This document shows, piece after piece, positions 37,087 to 49,599 of a DNA stretch of 64,000 nt. Below the pieces are notes generated by a model that was given only the letters and a program-made list of their open reading frames with translations, ran no database searches and was not told the origin of the DNA. The stretch is from Epiperipatus broadwayi. Its lineage: Eukaryota; Onychophora; Udeonychophora; Euonychophora; Peripatidae. The stretch spans positions 1,490,001 through 1,554,000 of the forward strand of contig JAQFVV010000158.1 of assembly GCA_028023455.1 (NCBI GenBank), written 5' to 3'. Every line of letters starts with the position of its first letter. The first letter of the stretch is position 1. The position numbers were made by a program, and so were the translations under genes.

Positions 37087-37442
37087 ATTTTTACATATAA
37101 CATTTCTATTCTATAAAAATTTGAATTAGTTTTCCAAAATTTTTTAATAAAACCTAAAAAAATGTTTTAACTAATTAAGAAAAGTTCAATATCAATTTTT
37201 TTATTTTAGATTTTTGAAAAGAAACTAAAAATTTTTTAAATGCTAACTTGATAAACATCCTTTAAAAAAAAAAAATCTTTAAAATTTTTTTAATTAATTA
37301 AAAACAAAAATTTTTATCATTTGACACACACACATATATATATTATAACCTCAACTTTATTTGAAGTAACTAGTCGATCGAAACTAATCCTGGGATTAAT
37401 CAGGGACGGCTAGTGTGTTTATCTAATAATATTAATAATAAG
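37087..37442. other. AT-rich sequence, possible remnant of a minus-strand element interior
   Basis: By position it would be the internal side of the minus-strand LTR/PBS junction at 37443. No coding remnant is seen. Confidence 0.35.
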
Positions 37443-37472
37443 ACTAAGTATACTCGGGCGCCAAATTGTAAC
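37443..37472 (-). other. Minus-strand LTR end and primer-binding site
   Basis: Read on the minus strand, GTTACA (37472-37467) is followed by ATT and then TGGCGCCCGAG (from 37463). This is the layout LTR end, short spacer, PBS. Just upstream on that strand, gatgatgatgatcggtggtg resembles the catcatcatcggtggtt block near the end of the 2312-4154 LTR. The LTR body would lie at higher coordinates. Confidence 0.45.
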
Positions 37473-38404
37473 TATGAAATCGTAATGTCCACCACCGATC
37501 ATCATCATCCATGCTTATGACTATAGAAGATTATGAAGAAAGTAATTAAATTGTCTCTCAAAAAAAATATGTTGATAAATCCAATTCAATTTATTGTGGT
37601 CTTGGTTTCAAACCTAGGAGCAATTATGCAAATGTTTCCGTCATAAATTCTTATTACTAACTGAATGATAATGAGACAACTTTCTTCCACAACCTTATAT
37701 AAATACATGATCTTGAGCGGTAACTTTGAGAATGTTGTATACATTTATAATACATACATGAATAGAAATAAATTAGTAATTGATGCGGAGAACTCATAAC
37801 TTATACTTATAATATAAAATTATTTAATTTAAAGTAGGATAAAGAAATGTTTTAAATAAATCCTCCTTATCTAATCCCCCTACCCTAATTATCATTCTCA
37901 GCATCTATCACTTTCAATAGTTACAATTATATAACACTGAATGACTGTGTTATGTTCTTTTTAAAACTGATAACTCTTAACCCTCTTCTCTTCAACACAC
38001 ATATATGCCTTCCAACTGACTATCAATTCATCATCATTATTATAATATTTCCCGAATTTTAATATTTACACTACTTGACTTCCAAGCTAGCTTAGATTTA
38101 ATAATCAAAGTACTCCTTTTCAAGGTCTAGATCTGCTAATGAGGTGCAATTATTAACGATTACATTGCAATGGATATGATCCCAAAATTTGCTAAATTAA
38201 ACTTTAATGTGAGTTTACCAGTGGGAATCATATTAAATACCGAAAGCAGGAAAGGGGTTTTATGTCTGCTCCCAATATTCATAACATTGTAACGAACCAA
38301 ATGACTAAATTTAATATACCTAAATTGGCTATTTTCTCTCATCTTATTTTATTTCCTATCTTCTCTTTGCCCAAATTTAATTAGTACTTTTAAATGTATT
38401 ACAT

Positions 38405-38640
38405 TTCTGCCACAGTAAACTATGGAAGTAAAACATTGATGTTAATCATGGAAATCGATCAAGGAAATCAGTCCTGTAAGTGAACTATGGAAATCAATCA
38501 TAAAAATAAATTATGCAAATAAACTATGGAATTAATCAATATAAAAATGAGTAATGTAAATCAACTATGGAATCTATCAATATAAAATGAATAATGTAAA
38601 TCAACTATGGAATCAATCAAAATAAGACAATTATCCAAAT
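38405..38640 (+). repeat. Degenerate tandem repeats of ~45-50 bp
   Basis: The core aactatggaa(a)tcaatca(a)tataaaa recurs about five times. The last three units are the most alike (starting near 38507, 38557 and 38602, with aatgtaaatcaactatgga). It lies in the presumed body of the minus-strand LTR. Confidence 0.75.
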
Positions 38641-40600
38641 TTAATGTGATCTGGTATTAATTCTAGATATAAGTGCTGGATATAGATTCTGGAGATATTT
38701 GAAATATCAAACACAAGACATGCATGTAAATTCATAATAACAAATCTTTATTACAATAATAATAATAAAAACACATCTATATAATATAACTACACTCAAA
38801 TATATGAAATTTACTAAATAATAATAATACATATTTTAGATTAGCTAAATTTCTTCATAACTTAACCATTGTCTTGACCTGTCTTTTAATTGAATATCAA
38901 CATGCCTACGCACGGAATCAGAATTCTGTATTTAAGTATAATATGAAATTTTCTTATAACTTGCATAGAACTTATAAATTTCTACACCCCCTTTTCATTA
39001 CAACCATTATAAATTGAACTATTTCTACAAGTAATAGTATCTTTACAATAATTATACATTTAATTATTCCCAACAAGCAATAATCTTTCTTATATTTTCT
39101 ATGAAAAGATGATATGACATGTAAAATCTCTAATCGGTCCAAGAAATGGGTTTAAATGTAGAACCATAATTCTACATTCATGCATGCTAAATATTCACCA
39201 CTTTCCACTTTAGTGACTGTATATATTTTGACAGGTCATCATGTTGCCACAGCTTGACGGTGTTCAATTTTATTATTTTTCACAAACTGACTACAGATCG
39301 GTCAGCTTATAAATTAAACTCTTTGTTATCCCCCACATCAACACACACATCTGACAAACCCTAATCCTGTCAAAGCAACTTATCCTGTCTTGCCGAATTC
39401 TCTATATATTTCATAGCACTATGCAGCACTTCATAACACACACATCAGTGTCTCAGTAAGGGAAATTAAACAACACAACTTCAAATGTCTGCATTGGCCA
39501 GAGAGAAGCCTTTTCTGAGGCTAGAATCATGTGAGGAACTATAGTCTACACATTTACTCTATATAGGCGTGCATAACATTTTCCACAACTCTATCAATAA
39601 TTTCCTACTTAAATAAAAACAAATGGAGCTGGAATTGGTCCTCAATCTCCTACTGCAATAGTGAATAAATTGAGATAGTTATTTTCTATCTATGAGGTGG
39701 TAAGATAACTCTACCTCAGTAATAAGCATTTGTAGCTTCCTATATACACATATAGGCGATTACAGTCTTGATGCAAATGACAAAGTCTGGCCGGATCATG
39801 AATCAAAACCATGAACTATCTTAATTTAAAAGTCAAGCACCCAACAACACCCACTCAATCTCAATAATTATAACATATTGAATCAATATATAGCATAGCA
39901 TCGACCATTTACTTAATCATCCAATCACTTTTTATACATCTAATACTAAGCATATAATTTTGATAATAAAAAGTATTTTCTATCTTTTTTTTACAAATAT
40001 GTAAGCATTTATACTCCCTCACTATTACATGTTAACAATTTTAATCCCCCCCCCTTTTTTTTACTTCAATGGGTCTTTATGGATCAAAATCATTTCTCTT
40101 TTTTTTTAAAAAAAATATCAAACATGCTACACAAATAAAGCAAAATAAATAAATAATAAACATTACGGATTGTCTCTTTCCTTTGCGGCTAAGTCTGAAG
40201 ACTAGATATTATTGTCCACCCACACCACTTACCATTTTAGTTCATTTGTCTTGGAAATTATATATTTTAAAGAGACACATAAAGTTCCTTTAATCAAGAT
40301 GTAGCTACATTGATTGAGATAATTAAAAGTGGTTGAAAATGAGTCCTGTAGATTACTTTCATGTTTTGAATATTTTTCTTCCTGGGTTTGAATTTAGATA
40401 CTTGGTTTCACAATTTAGTTTCTTCAAATGTCATCATTTTTCTTTTCTTGGTTTTTGTTTTTTCTTTTCATTCTTAGGTTCAAATCACAATCAAAAAAAA
40501 ATTTTTTTTACTGTTAAAAATATTGATTAGTCATCTAACTTTCTATCAAAGTTTGATCTTTCCTTGGTGTTTTATTAACAAGCCATGGATGCAATACTTT
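38641..40600. other. Unassigned, probable minus-strand LTR body and spacer
   Basis: There is no supported coding frame. The minus strand shows AATAAAGATTT near 38740 and TTATAAGC near 39315, possible LTR poly-A and TATA elements. A weak tRNA-like B box on the minus strand (ggttttgattc) lies near 39810. A poly-C run lies at about 40047-40055. Confidence 0.35.
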
Positions 40601-40609
40601 TCCTGAGAT

Positions 40610-40985
40610 GTTTTCTTTAAATGAACTTTAAAGAACCTAATATAAAGATTGAGGAACTGAATACAAAATCTTTTATTACAAGCTAATTTGGTCATAATTG
40701 ATCTTGGAGAGAAAGAATTGCACACTATTTATAACTGAATTAGCACTTCATATTTAAGTAATGCTTTTACACTTCTTAACAAGTTAAGTCAATTCAAGAG
40801 AGAAAACAATCAGAGGAAACCTGCCAGAGATTGAATTAGCAAGTTTTGTTCAGAGAAGTTTTTAGCAGTCCCCTTTCACTTTCCTTAGCCCTTTTATAAG
40901 GAGAGAAAAAAAGTCATCTGTCAGTTCTCTTTCCCAGGCCTGGTTTTCTTTAATTTATGACTTTTCTCCCCAATCAACCTTTTGA
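40610..40985 (-). promoter_or_regulatory. LTR-like promoter and poly-A region, minus strand
   Basis: The minus strand has TTATAAAAGGGC (40901-40890). About 220 bp later comes AATAAAAGATTTTG (from 40677). The TATA context matches that of the LTRs at 28191 and 57110. It is probably the R region of a solo or decayed LTR. The LTR ends were not located. Confidence 0.4.
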
Positions 40986-42170
40986 CCCCCACCTGTTAAA
41001 TGTTAGGTCTGACTTATTATCTTCAGCTCAATTTTATGAACACATTGCCTTTAATTTATGAAAACCATTCAAAAAAAATATAGAATTACTGGGAATTTTG
41101 TAAAAGATATTATTTAAACGTTCCTTTATTTAAAACTTAAATCTTAGAGCTGAAAACAACAAATAATTCCTATACAAATAAATTCATTCTACACTATATT
41201 ATCAAATAATATAGAGCACAATGCACAAATTTTTACAAAGGGGAAAAAAATCTATATCACACGCACATATGCATGCACAATATTAAATAGAAAACTGCTT
41301 GTTCATCCTCATATTAGCACAAATATCTCTTATAATTTCCTATAATTTTAAACCTATTTATAGCAAGCTCAATTTCAATTTTCACTATTATTTTTATTGA
41401 TAAATATTATGATTCAAGAAGACTCTTTTAGACCTGAAAAGTACATATTTTTCGGATATTACAGTGCATACAAAAGCCTATCTCCTTTTCTCTCTATATA
41501 ATGCTAGCTATAATTTTAAAAAAATACAAACATATTCTCTCTATATGTTAAGTTTAAGCTACACAGGTATTAATTTCTCCAAATAAAGCTTTTCAATTTT
41601 TCTTAAGCTAAAGGTCACAATATGTATTCTACTTTTCAATTCTATAAAAATTCTAATTTTTCAGTCTTTTAATTAAATCTAAAACATATTTTAATTAAAT
41701 AACATATTGAAAATCAAGTTTTTTTCTTCATCATTAATGTTTAGTAAAAATGTAGGCACCTCTTTATTCTTTAATTAAATCTCTTATGTTAAAGCATCAA
41801 TAATGAATGTTTATATATGAAGAATGGAAAAAGAAGGAAATTATTTTGTAAACCAATAGATAATAGTGACAAATAACTTTGAAAATATGTTAGATTCATA
41901 TTAAGATTGAAAAAAAAAAAATTAATCAAATGTATAATGAGATAATAATTGAATAAAATTTATTTGAAATTTAAAATAATTCCAAAATTTATAGAATTTG
42001 TAAGTATATAAAATTATTTTAAAGAAAAAAATATTTATTGACTTAACTCAAGATTAATTAAGAATGTAATAGTTTTAATGAAAAAATAGTTTCATAAATT
42101 TTTAAAAAAATGTAGATTTTCATTAAATAGAAATAAAAAAATAAGTTAATAGATTAAATGGTACTTACAT
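40986..42170. other. AT-rich spacer without a recognisable gene
   Basis: No frame, RNA gene or repeat termini could be supported on either strand. Confidence 0.6.
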
Positions 42171-42229
42171 ACTCTCTTCGACAGAAGCTTACCAGCATTT
42201 TTTTTTTAATTCTCCACTTTCAGGGGCAT
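42171..42229 (+). repeat. Left copy of a 58-59 bp repeat bracketing the split LTR
   Basis: This copy starts actctcttcgacagaagctt and ends ctttcaggggcat. It is nearly identical to 46849-46906, with one substitution and one base in the poly-T run. It replaces the expected first ~50 bp of the third LTR copy. Confidence 0.9.
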
Positions 42230-43925
42230 TAAAAATAAAAATTTGCAAATAAAAATTTGTTTTTAAAAATTGAAAATTACAAGTCATCTAAACTTTATAT
42301 ATATATAAAATTGCACAGATGAAAAATTATTAAAAGAAAACTTTATTAAAGAAAAAGAAAGTATTTTAAAACTAAATTTTCAGAAAAAAAGGAACTTAAA
42401 AGATTTAAAGATAAAAAGAATGTACAATATTTAATTAATTCTATTATATAAAATGGAAATGATTATTTTAATTAGTCCAAGTGAACTAGCCTTTGGGCAT
42501 TTCAAAATGTATAATTAAAGGTCAGAAAGGAGAGAAAAAACAATGGGAACAGAATGGCCAATAAAAGAAATCCCTTGGGAAACGGACCTCAACGAAAAGA
42601 CCAGCATCATCATGATGTAATGTCCACTGGATCCGAAAGTTTACCATAAAAGGAAAAGTTTGGAAATAAAAAAAAAAGGATAGAAATGTGAAAGCAGAGA
42701 TGTGCTAATGCGGAGAGAGTTGAAGGAGAAGGGATTGAAAAGATGCACTCTTCAATCCCTTCAGTTTTGCTAAAAAAAAAAAGAAAGAAATGACCAATCG
42801 TTTTCCTGTATTGCAGACCATAGGACATGAGGGGAATTAACGCTGGATCCCAAATTGCAAGCAACTGTAAAGGATGAACTTTCCTAAAGCCGTAAGAACT
42901 TTATGAACTCTAATGAACAATAATTTGAAAACAATAAGAACTCTAAATTCTAAACTTCTCAATATTTAAATAGAAGTAGAATTTCCTATCTGACTAAATT
43001 ATTTATTAATTATTTTATTGAATGTATTTTTTAAAAAAATCATTTCTATTAATTTATTTTTTCGTTCTTTTAAGTTTTTGTTATGACTTTTTTTTTTTTT
43101 GTTAAACAACTTTTAATAAATGTTAAATTTAAGTCGGGCATGAATGGCTATATAGATTTGTAAAGTTATATTAGTTTAATTAAGGGAGGGTTAATCTTAG
43201 GTTATTTGTTTCGTAGTTAAATTGGGCTAATCGGTTGGATATATTGGTGTAATTAGTAAATGTAGTATGAGATTCGCTACAGGCAGGATCACGAGATATG
43301 CTACACTTGGGCGAAATAAGCCTATTTCTTATTGACCATCGGAGACAGATGATATTCCCTGCTCCGTGGATCACCCCCTCTGCCTATGGAATGGGATCGT
43401 AAGTCGGCAAAATGGACTGCAATCCCTTCCTATGGAGTTTTTTTTGTTCTTGCCAGCGCAGATATAACATTCCTGTACTGGATGAGAGACAATTTCTTCT
43501 CTTAACCATGCTGTTGTGATGTGCATTCCTGACAGTATGGTATTGTGCTGTCGTATTCATGCTGCCTTGAATACATCGATATATCAGATAAATTGGCGTT
43601 GGTTTGACTGCAAACTTTTGGCCTAAGGTTAAATCAGGGATAGAATATTTTCTTTTCAAATGCAATCTATGTAGTCTATTCATACTCGACACTCTAATAA
43701 ATATTAAATTCATCTGTGCGAACTTCTTAAATAAAAGTTAAAACGTAAATTAAATTCTAAAATAAAAGTCAAAATGTAAGTTCAATTTTAAAGTAAAGTT
43801 CTAATGTTTTATAAAAAAAATTTAAAGTAAACATACTAAAATAATAATACTAAATTTTATATATGTTTAATAAATGTTTGTGTGTTATTACTGGCAGTGG
43901 CTTTTATTTTTTAATATTGAAAATA
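42230..43925 (+). mobile_element. Third copy of the 2.17 kb LTR, left part
   Basis: It is collinear with 27790-29690. It includes the 'gcctttgggcattt' block (42489), TATA variant CATAAAAGG (42645), leader donor GTAAGA (42892) and 'ggcatgaatggctatataga' (43137). It is more diverged than the other two copies, at roughly 85%. Homology stops at about 43925 in aatattgaaa and resumes at 46656. Confidence 0.8.
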
Positions 43926-46655
43926 TATTTTAAGTATCTATTGAAACAGTAGGGTTTGCTTTCCAGATCTTCGTTTCACCTTTTCTCACCTATTTCCTAC
44001 CCTCATACCTTAGTTTGAACCCCAATCTATCGTAGTGTGTCTGCAATATGTTTATATACCGAAAATCCCGTCTAATTTTAAACCACGAGCACAATGCTCG
44101 TATTATATATATAACTCATTCCCAAATAAAATAAAATATTATGGATTATGTATATGTTCACCTAATTTTGATTTATTAAAAACTAGGTTATATAAGTTGT
44201 AATTGCGCTCACACTATGATATGCATTTTAAAACATATCAAAATTATAAATGGTTAAAGTTATTTTGTTTGAATCTATTTACAAATATATTACCATCGTA
44301 ATATATTTTGATTTAAAATAAAATTCATTTAGTAAATATTCGTTTAGTAAATAGATTCAAATATTGCAATTTAAAAAGTAAAATCATTTTCTTTAATTTA
44401 ATAAAAGTCATTCCAAATATTTCAGTTAAAATAAGTGAGGGACAATAGTTTAATTAGTTAATGTTATATAAGTTTATCTAAAAACAGCAGCTGTCCACTT
44501 AAGGTTTTCTTTAATTAGTAAGAGTAATTTTTAATTAAATCTAGTTTGTAATTCGAATGTCGAAAGGGAAATTAACAAAAGAAATTAATTAATGTTGAAT
44601 TCCTTTAGATATTCGGATAGATTTAATTACAGCTGATAAGTCCGATATATTTTTGTAATGCTCCAGGGCAGTTCTATTGTTAAAGTCTACTATAAAAAGA
44701 AGGGTTTTCTTTTGTTCTGGAGTTTTTCTTCTAGTGTTTCTAAGAGAAATCATTCTGAGTTCTATTCTAGTAATTTGTAAATCTTGACATGACAGAGTAG
44801 AGCGCGAGAAGGCTATTTCTCTCCGGAATGGTCATCTGCTGCAGTAGACCATCGGAAGTTATCACACAGGGAACCCCGGAACTGCTGCTGCTGCCAAAAA
44901 TATGAACATTTCCAGATTTTGCTGTTAAATTATATAAAAACCTGCCGACCATCAATCTGCCTAAAAATGCTTCTCCAGAGGTAACCCTAAATTAACCCAA
45001 GAGCTCTTGTGATTCCTAACTAACATGCTATAGCTATTCTAAATTGTTTTTCTTTTATTTCACATAACTTTATTATGTACTTCTTTAAAGTGTTCAAATA
45101 TAATCAACCGTTTTGCTCTATCCTTGGGTTAATATTTTCTATTTATAAAGCTTTTTTTTATTTTATTATGATAATGTGTCAGAATCGTCTTTGACCGAAT
45201 GAACTATTCCCTTTATTGAAAGTAAGATGCCGCTATTAAGGCATATTTTAAATTTATAATTTTCCAATTTTATTATCTTGCAAATCACTCGTTCGAGGGC
45301 GATTCTATTCTTTAATATATAATATAATCACATAGTTTAAAATCTACATGTTATTGATTTTAATCTAATATGAGAGTATGTGCGAGGTCAATGATTAAAT
45401 GTGTCCCTTAATGCATGATTGCGTATATAAATCTATACTTACTTTTCAAACCCGCAAGCATGCATTTTCCTATTTTAATTACCATGTTCTACTTTAATTA
45501 CAAAGTTCATCATTGACGTCGAGAATGTGCGGACCCTTTTAAATGAATTTCGGGGAATTTGATTGGGCATTTCTCTTAATCCAAGTAAAACCCATTCAGT
45601 ATGTTTTTATATACACTAGTCTCGTATTGCTGGTAAATGAATTGGTTGTTGAGACCGCTTTGTTTTACTTTTCCAAGGATTCTTTACACGGCAAAGTCCA
45701 TTATTTTCGCTTATTGCAGTTTCCAGGCAGAGTGTGTCCCAAATGACACACCTGGGAATTAAACGCAATCGTCACACATTCGCTAAGTTTCGGCTGTTCA
45801 TAACAATACTTTCCTACGGGTTAGCGGCGAAATGCCCTCCGTAATCATTCCGGATCTTCAATATTGTTTTATTTTATATTTATTTTACAAAGCATCTGTG
45901 ACTTAAATGTGTCACACCCTCCAACTTTAATAAATTCATTATCAGCAATACTGACCTCCCAATGCAACTCTATTATTATTATTCTCAAATAAATGCTTTG
46001 ATCACATTCCCACTTTGTTGCTTAGTAAGCTTTAGTCCGTGCTATTCTCGAAATCAATAAATATTTTAGAACACTTAATTTTCAAATATTTTCTTAAACT
46101 TGTATAATTACTCAAAGCACCTCGCACATGTTCCTATCTCGTCAAGCACATTATCGTAATGCTATTAGCCCGAGGAATAGAATATATCACTTTGTTTTAA
46201 AGTCTTTTTGTCAGTTGTGGGAATATAATGCCAACAATTATTTAATACGCGTCCCTGTCTCATATAAGCAGACAGTGGCGTTATATATATAATTTATATG
46301 AATAAATTTTGTGAAATTATTTAAAACTAAATTTGATCTCTTATTTTATTTGATTCCTATCACTGTCTCGGTCTATATATATATTTTCTGCATTTCTTTT
46401 GTAAATCCATAGACGTTAATTAGCCACCCAAGCTTCTTTTAGTATAGAATCTTTTGTTTCTCCCTGACCACCAGGCACCAGTCAAAGGTTATACTAGTAG
46501 TGGCATCAGATGCGTTATCACGTAGATGGCGCTGTGAAATTTGGACTTTAGATTCGAACTTAGTATATCTAGAAGGCAACCCCTCCTAGAATGTTCAGTT
46601 TCGTGTCTGGGGTTTGAATTCTGCAGTGTGTTAGCGAGATAGACGATTCTGACTG
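43926..46655 (+). mobile_element. 2.7 kb insertion splitting the third LTR, probably LTR-derived
   Basis: The flanking LTR homology is interrupted exactly here. The insert has no supported coding frame. It contains TATAAAAAG at 44691 and a ~290 bp leader ending AGAG|GTAACC (donor at 44981), the same design as the other LTRs. A TTATATATATA stretch follows at 46273. A SINE-like B-box segment (ctggggtttgaattctg) sits near its right end at 46608. It may be a solo LTR plus a SINE. Its precise ends and target duplication are unresolved. Confidence 0.6.
44691..44990 (+). promoter_or_regulatory. LTR-like promoter and leader exon with splice donor
   Basis: TATAAAAAG at 44691 is followed about 290 bp later by TCCAGAG|GTAACC (GT at 44981). 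The leader is less AT-rich than its surroundings. A 62-codon antisense frame across it has no family resemblance. Confidence 0.5.
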
Positions 46656-46846
46656 TTACACTATATTATAATTTATCTCTGCTGTTCCCTGAGCTAGTGG
46701 CATGGGCTAACGGTCGGAATAAAATATATGTAAAAGTTAGATCTTAACAGTGTATATGCCCACTCTATAAATTTTCCAGGTTCAAATAGCCTGGTGGCGC
46801 CCTTGTCGGCAGGTACGGTAGGAATATGATTTTCCCGACCGTTATA
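46656..46846 (+). mobile_element. Third copy of the 2.17 kb LTR, right tip
   Basis: It matches 29715-29907, with ctgagctagtggcatgggct, then ttcaaatagcctggtggcgc, ending GACCGTTATA at 46846. What follows is not a primer-binding site but the second copy of the 58-59 bp repeat. This is therefore an LTR without an adjoining element interior. Confidence 0.8.
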
Positions 46847-46848
46847 AG

Positions 46849-46906
46849 ACTCTCTTCGACACAAGCTTACCAGCATTTTTTTTTAATTCTCCACTTTCAG
46901 GGGCAT
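46849..46906 (+). repeat. Right copy of the 58-59 bp bracketing repeat
   Basis: See 42171-42229. This copy begins actctcttcgacacaagc and ends ctttcaggggcat, immediately after the LTR end. Confidence 0.9.
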
Positions 46907-49590
46907 CAAGTATGGTTGATTAGAAGCTGTTGTATTTAACATTTCCTTTTATTTTTTTAATACTATTATAAAAATACAACAAATTACACAAAAGTACCAA
47001 AATTGATTGTAATTAAAATAAATTTAATAAAACAGCAATAAACCTGTAATAGTTACAATAAAGCACTTGCCGGTGTTTCTGCACAAGCCACGGAACAAAC
47101 ACTGCTATGAAAGCATTTCCCCCTGTTGGTTAATATCCCATAATTTTGGAAATACTCTACTGTATGTTCTTTTATCAATGGAAGATTCCACATTTTAATT
47201 CTTTTGGTAAAATGTTGCAAAAAAATAATAAAATGTTCAATGACAATCTTATGGTAAATGTAAAAAAATCACAGCAACATTTGCAACATGTTAATGTTTG
47301 TATGTTATAATAGTTATAAGAAGAAAAAAATTAAATCTTTGAATGGAATTTATAAGAGCTTTGTTAATATTATTGAAAATTAACAGGAATTTACAATCTA
47401 TTTCTTAATATTTTTTAAACTTAACAAGTAACATATTTGATAAAATAATTTTGAGAAAAAAAAATTCAAATACTTGGATGTCCCTGAAATTGGATAATGT
47501 TTTTAAAAAAATGATTAGCAAACTTCCAGCAAAAGTAAGTAGCACTAAAATATGTATTTTTAGAGTTAATTAAAAAATTGGAAAAGTAATTGCAATTTTT
47601 TATTTACTTGGAAAGTAAAAGATATATATAAGAAATGATAAAATTATTTTTAAAAGATAAAATGTTACTGGGAAATTATAAATAGAGATAATGTTTTAAA
47701 ATACACCGTGTGGATTTTTTTAATGCGATTTTGAAGTTTTGCGATTCATGTTTCTTTTTAATATCTTTTTATGTGGTTTTCTTTTATGTGATAAAGTTCA
47801 TATTTCACTTAAAATCGGGATTTCTCTGTTTTATATTGTAACGTTCATGGTACAAATAAATTTTTTTTATACGATTTACGATCTCGTATTCAGTAACCAA
47901 ATTGCAATAGATTATAAGTCACCTATCTGCAACAATTTACGCAACGTATCTTCAGCAATTATTTTTCCTGGTCACTTAATTCTATTTTAAATAATTGAAT
48001 TTTACTTGGTAAAAAAAAGGAAACCAGCTTTTATTTATTTTAGGCGCCAGAATTCGTATTTAGAGTTCACTGGTTGAATCTCCTCCCCTTTTTTTTATAA
48101 CCGACCGCTAAACAACCTATTTAAAATACCTGGAGGATTGTATTTCTGATACAGTGTTAGCAGTTTATTTATTGGCTGGCAATTATGGCAGATTTTTTTA
48201 AGAATTTCAATAAACAATATTTGTAATAATTAACACCAACGTAAGTTATTTTATTAGTTTATACTAAAATATATTTACTAAGGTTAGAATAACAACAAAT
48301 TTAATAATAATAATAATAATAATAATAACAAGAGAGATTAAATAGGGTGAAACCATTTCTAAGATTTCCATTTAATTTAAGCAAACACTTAATATGACGG
48401 TTATAGTTCAAATGAGAAAGAAAAAACAGTTTAAGAAAAATAGTGATCACTTTAAAGTTTTTTACCAGTAAGTTATTATTAACAAAGCACATTATAAGTT
48501 CTACCATGCATGGATTTATTTTGAATGAGGGGATCTGTTGTCTGCTACTGGAGTGAGTAGTACATAGATAATTTGTGGTTCTAAATTTTGTAGATGACTT
48601 CGCTAGGGGTTTTATGCGATATAGGATAGAAACAACACCGGCAAATGATTTTTTTTAACTTGTACATTTTAGATAAGCTGGCACACTGATGAGTCCTTTG
48701 GCATGCTCTTCATTACTTTGTGCAAGGTTTTCTTTGATTCATGATTGATCTCCTAAGTACAGCTCTCAGGTTTCTCCTTCACTTTTTCCCTTTGTTTCTG
48801 AATGTCCTCTTATGATGTGCCTTTCCTTTTATATCCTTGATCTTTTTTTTCTGCGCATCATGTGTTAACATCTATTAGTTTAACCAATTTTTGTAGAATT
48901 TTGTCTTTAAATTCATACTCTCTCCTCTTGGAATCGCCATCTTTAATTAAAGATCAACTGCTATGTTTTGTGTGACTAATGGCTTTTTGCAATAAGTTTT
49001 TTTCTTATCTCCTTTTTTTTATATATTTAATACACACAAAAATAGTTTTCTCCCTTTCAAGTTATTTTTTAAGACAAAAAAAAATGGGTTGTTTTCTCAT
49101 CCCTGGTGTTCGCCTCAAGATGTCGCTATTTCTTGGTCAATTCCTAGAAATATACAGTTTCACCGGCATTCACCCAACAAAAGAGGAAATTTTCTACGCT
49201 ATAAACGCAGAAAAAGAGTCCTTTCGTTATGTTGGGCAACGACAGAAGCCAACACAAAGAGACTTCTTTCTATGATAAAACACAGAAAGAGTTCCCGATG
49301 ACGGCTGCCGGTTATGGCTTTTTTTTCTATGCTAAAAGCAAAGAGAAATGCCTTTATTGGCTGCCGTAGTTGATTTTGTTATTAATTTTATCGTAATCTT
49401 CGAATATCTTATCTCTGTAGATTCGTGTGTGGGTGTGTGTATTTGAGCCAATCGTAGTTTTTTAAAATTTGATTAGACGTATTTTTTTTTAATGTGATGC
49501 AACTTACTTTAGTGTTGTAAGTTTATTAATAATGACATGAAGCTTCCATGAGGAATATGTAACCCTCAAAAAGTTATTTGAAAGGGTACA
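46907..49590. other. AT-rich spacer, no gene recognised
   Basis: Apart from the small minus-strand frame at 47053-47193, this stretch holds only AT-rich noise, homopolymers and an (AAT)n microsatellite at 48302-48328. A frame at 48979-49275 (+) looks coding-like only at its end and matches no known family. A TTCTCATCCCTGGTG segment at 49095 recurs inverted near 51330. Confidence 0.5.
47053..47193 (-). pseudogene. Possible transposase N-terminal fragment (46 codons)
   Basis: This minus-strand frame has an unusually mixed amino-acid composition for this AT-rich region. It contains HTVEYFQNYGILTNRGKC followed by a Cys-rich tail (CSVACAE). The helix, 'GIL', then Cys pattern weakly recalls the N-terminus of ISXO2/Merlin-type transposases. 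The zinc-ribbon spacing is not convincing, and no catalytic region is found downstream. The identity is a guess. The main support is its coding-like composition. Confidence 0.2.
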
Positions 49591-49599
49591 CGCCAGCAT

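Noticed and set aside
38405-38640. CRISPR-like array
   Set aside because: The repeats are degenerate, without unique spacers of constant size, and the sequence is plainly eukaryotic repeat DNA.
43384-43713. 109-codon minus-strand frame
   Set aside because: It overlaps the third LTR copy. The same strand is not open in the other two copies and no domain is recognisable.
48979-49275. 98-codon frame containing RYVGQRQ
   Set aside because: It was considered as a GIY-YIG remnant, but the surrounding residues do not fit and the N-terminal half is low-complexity hydrophobic noise.
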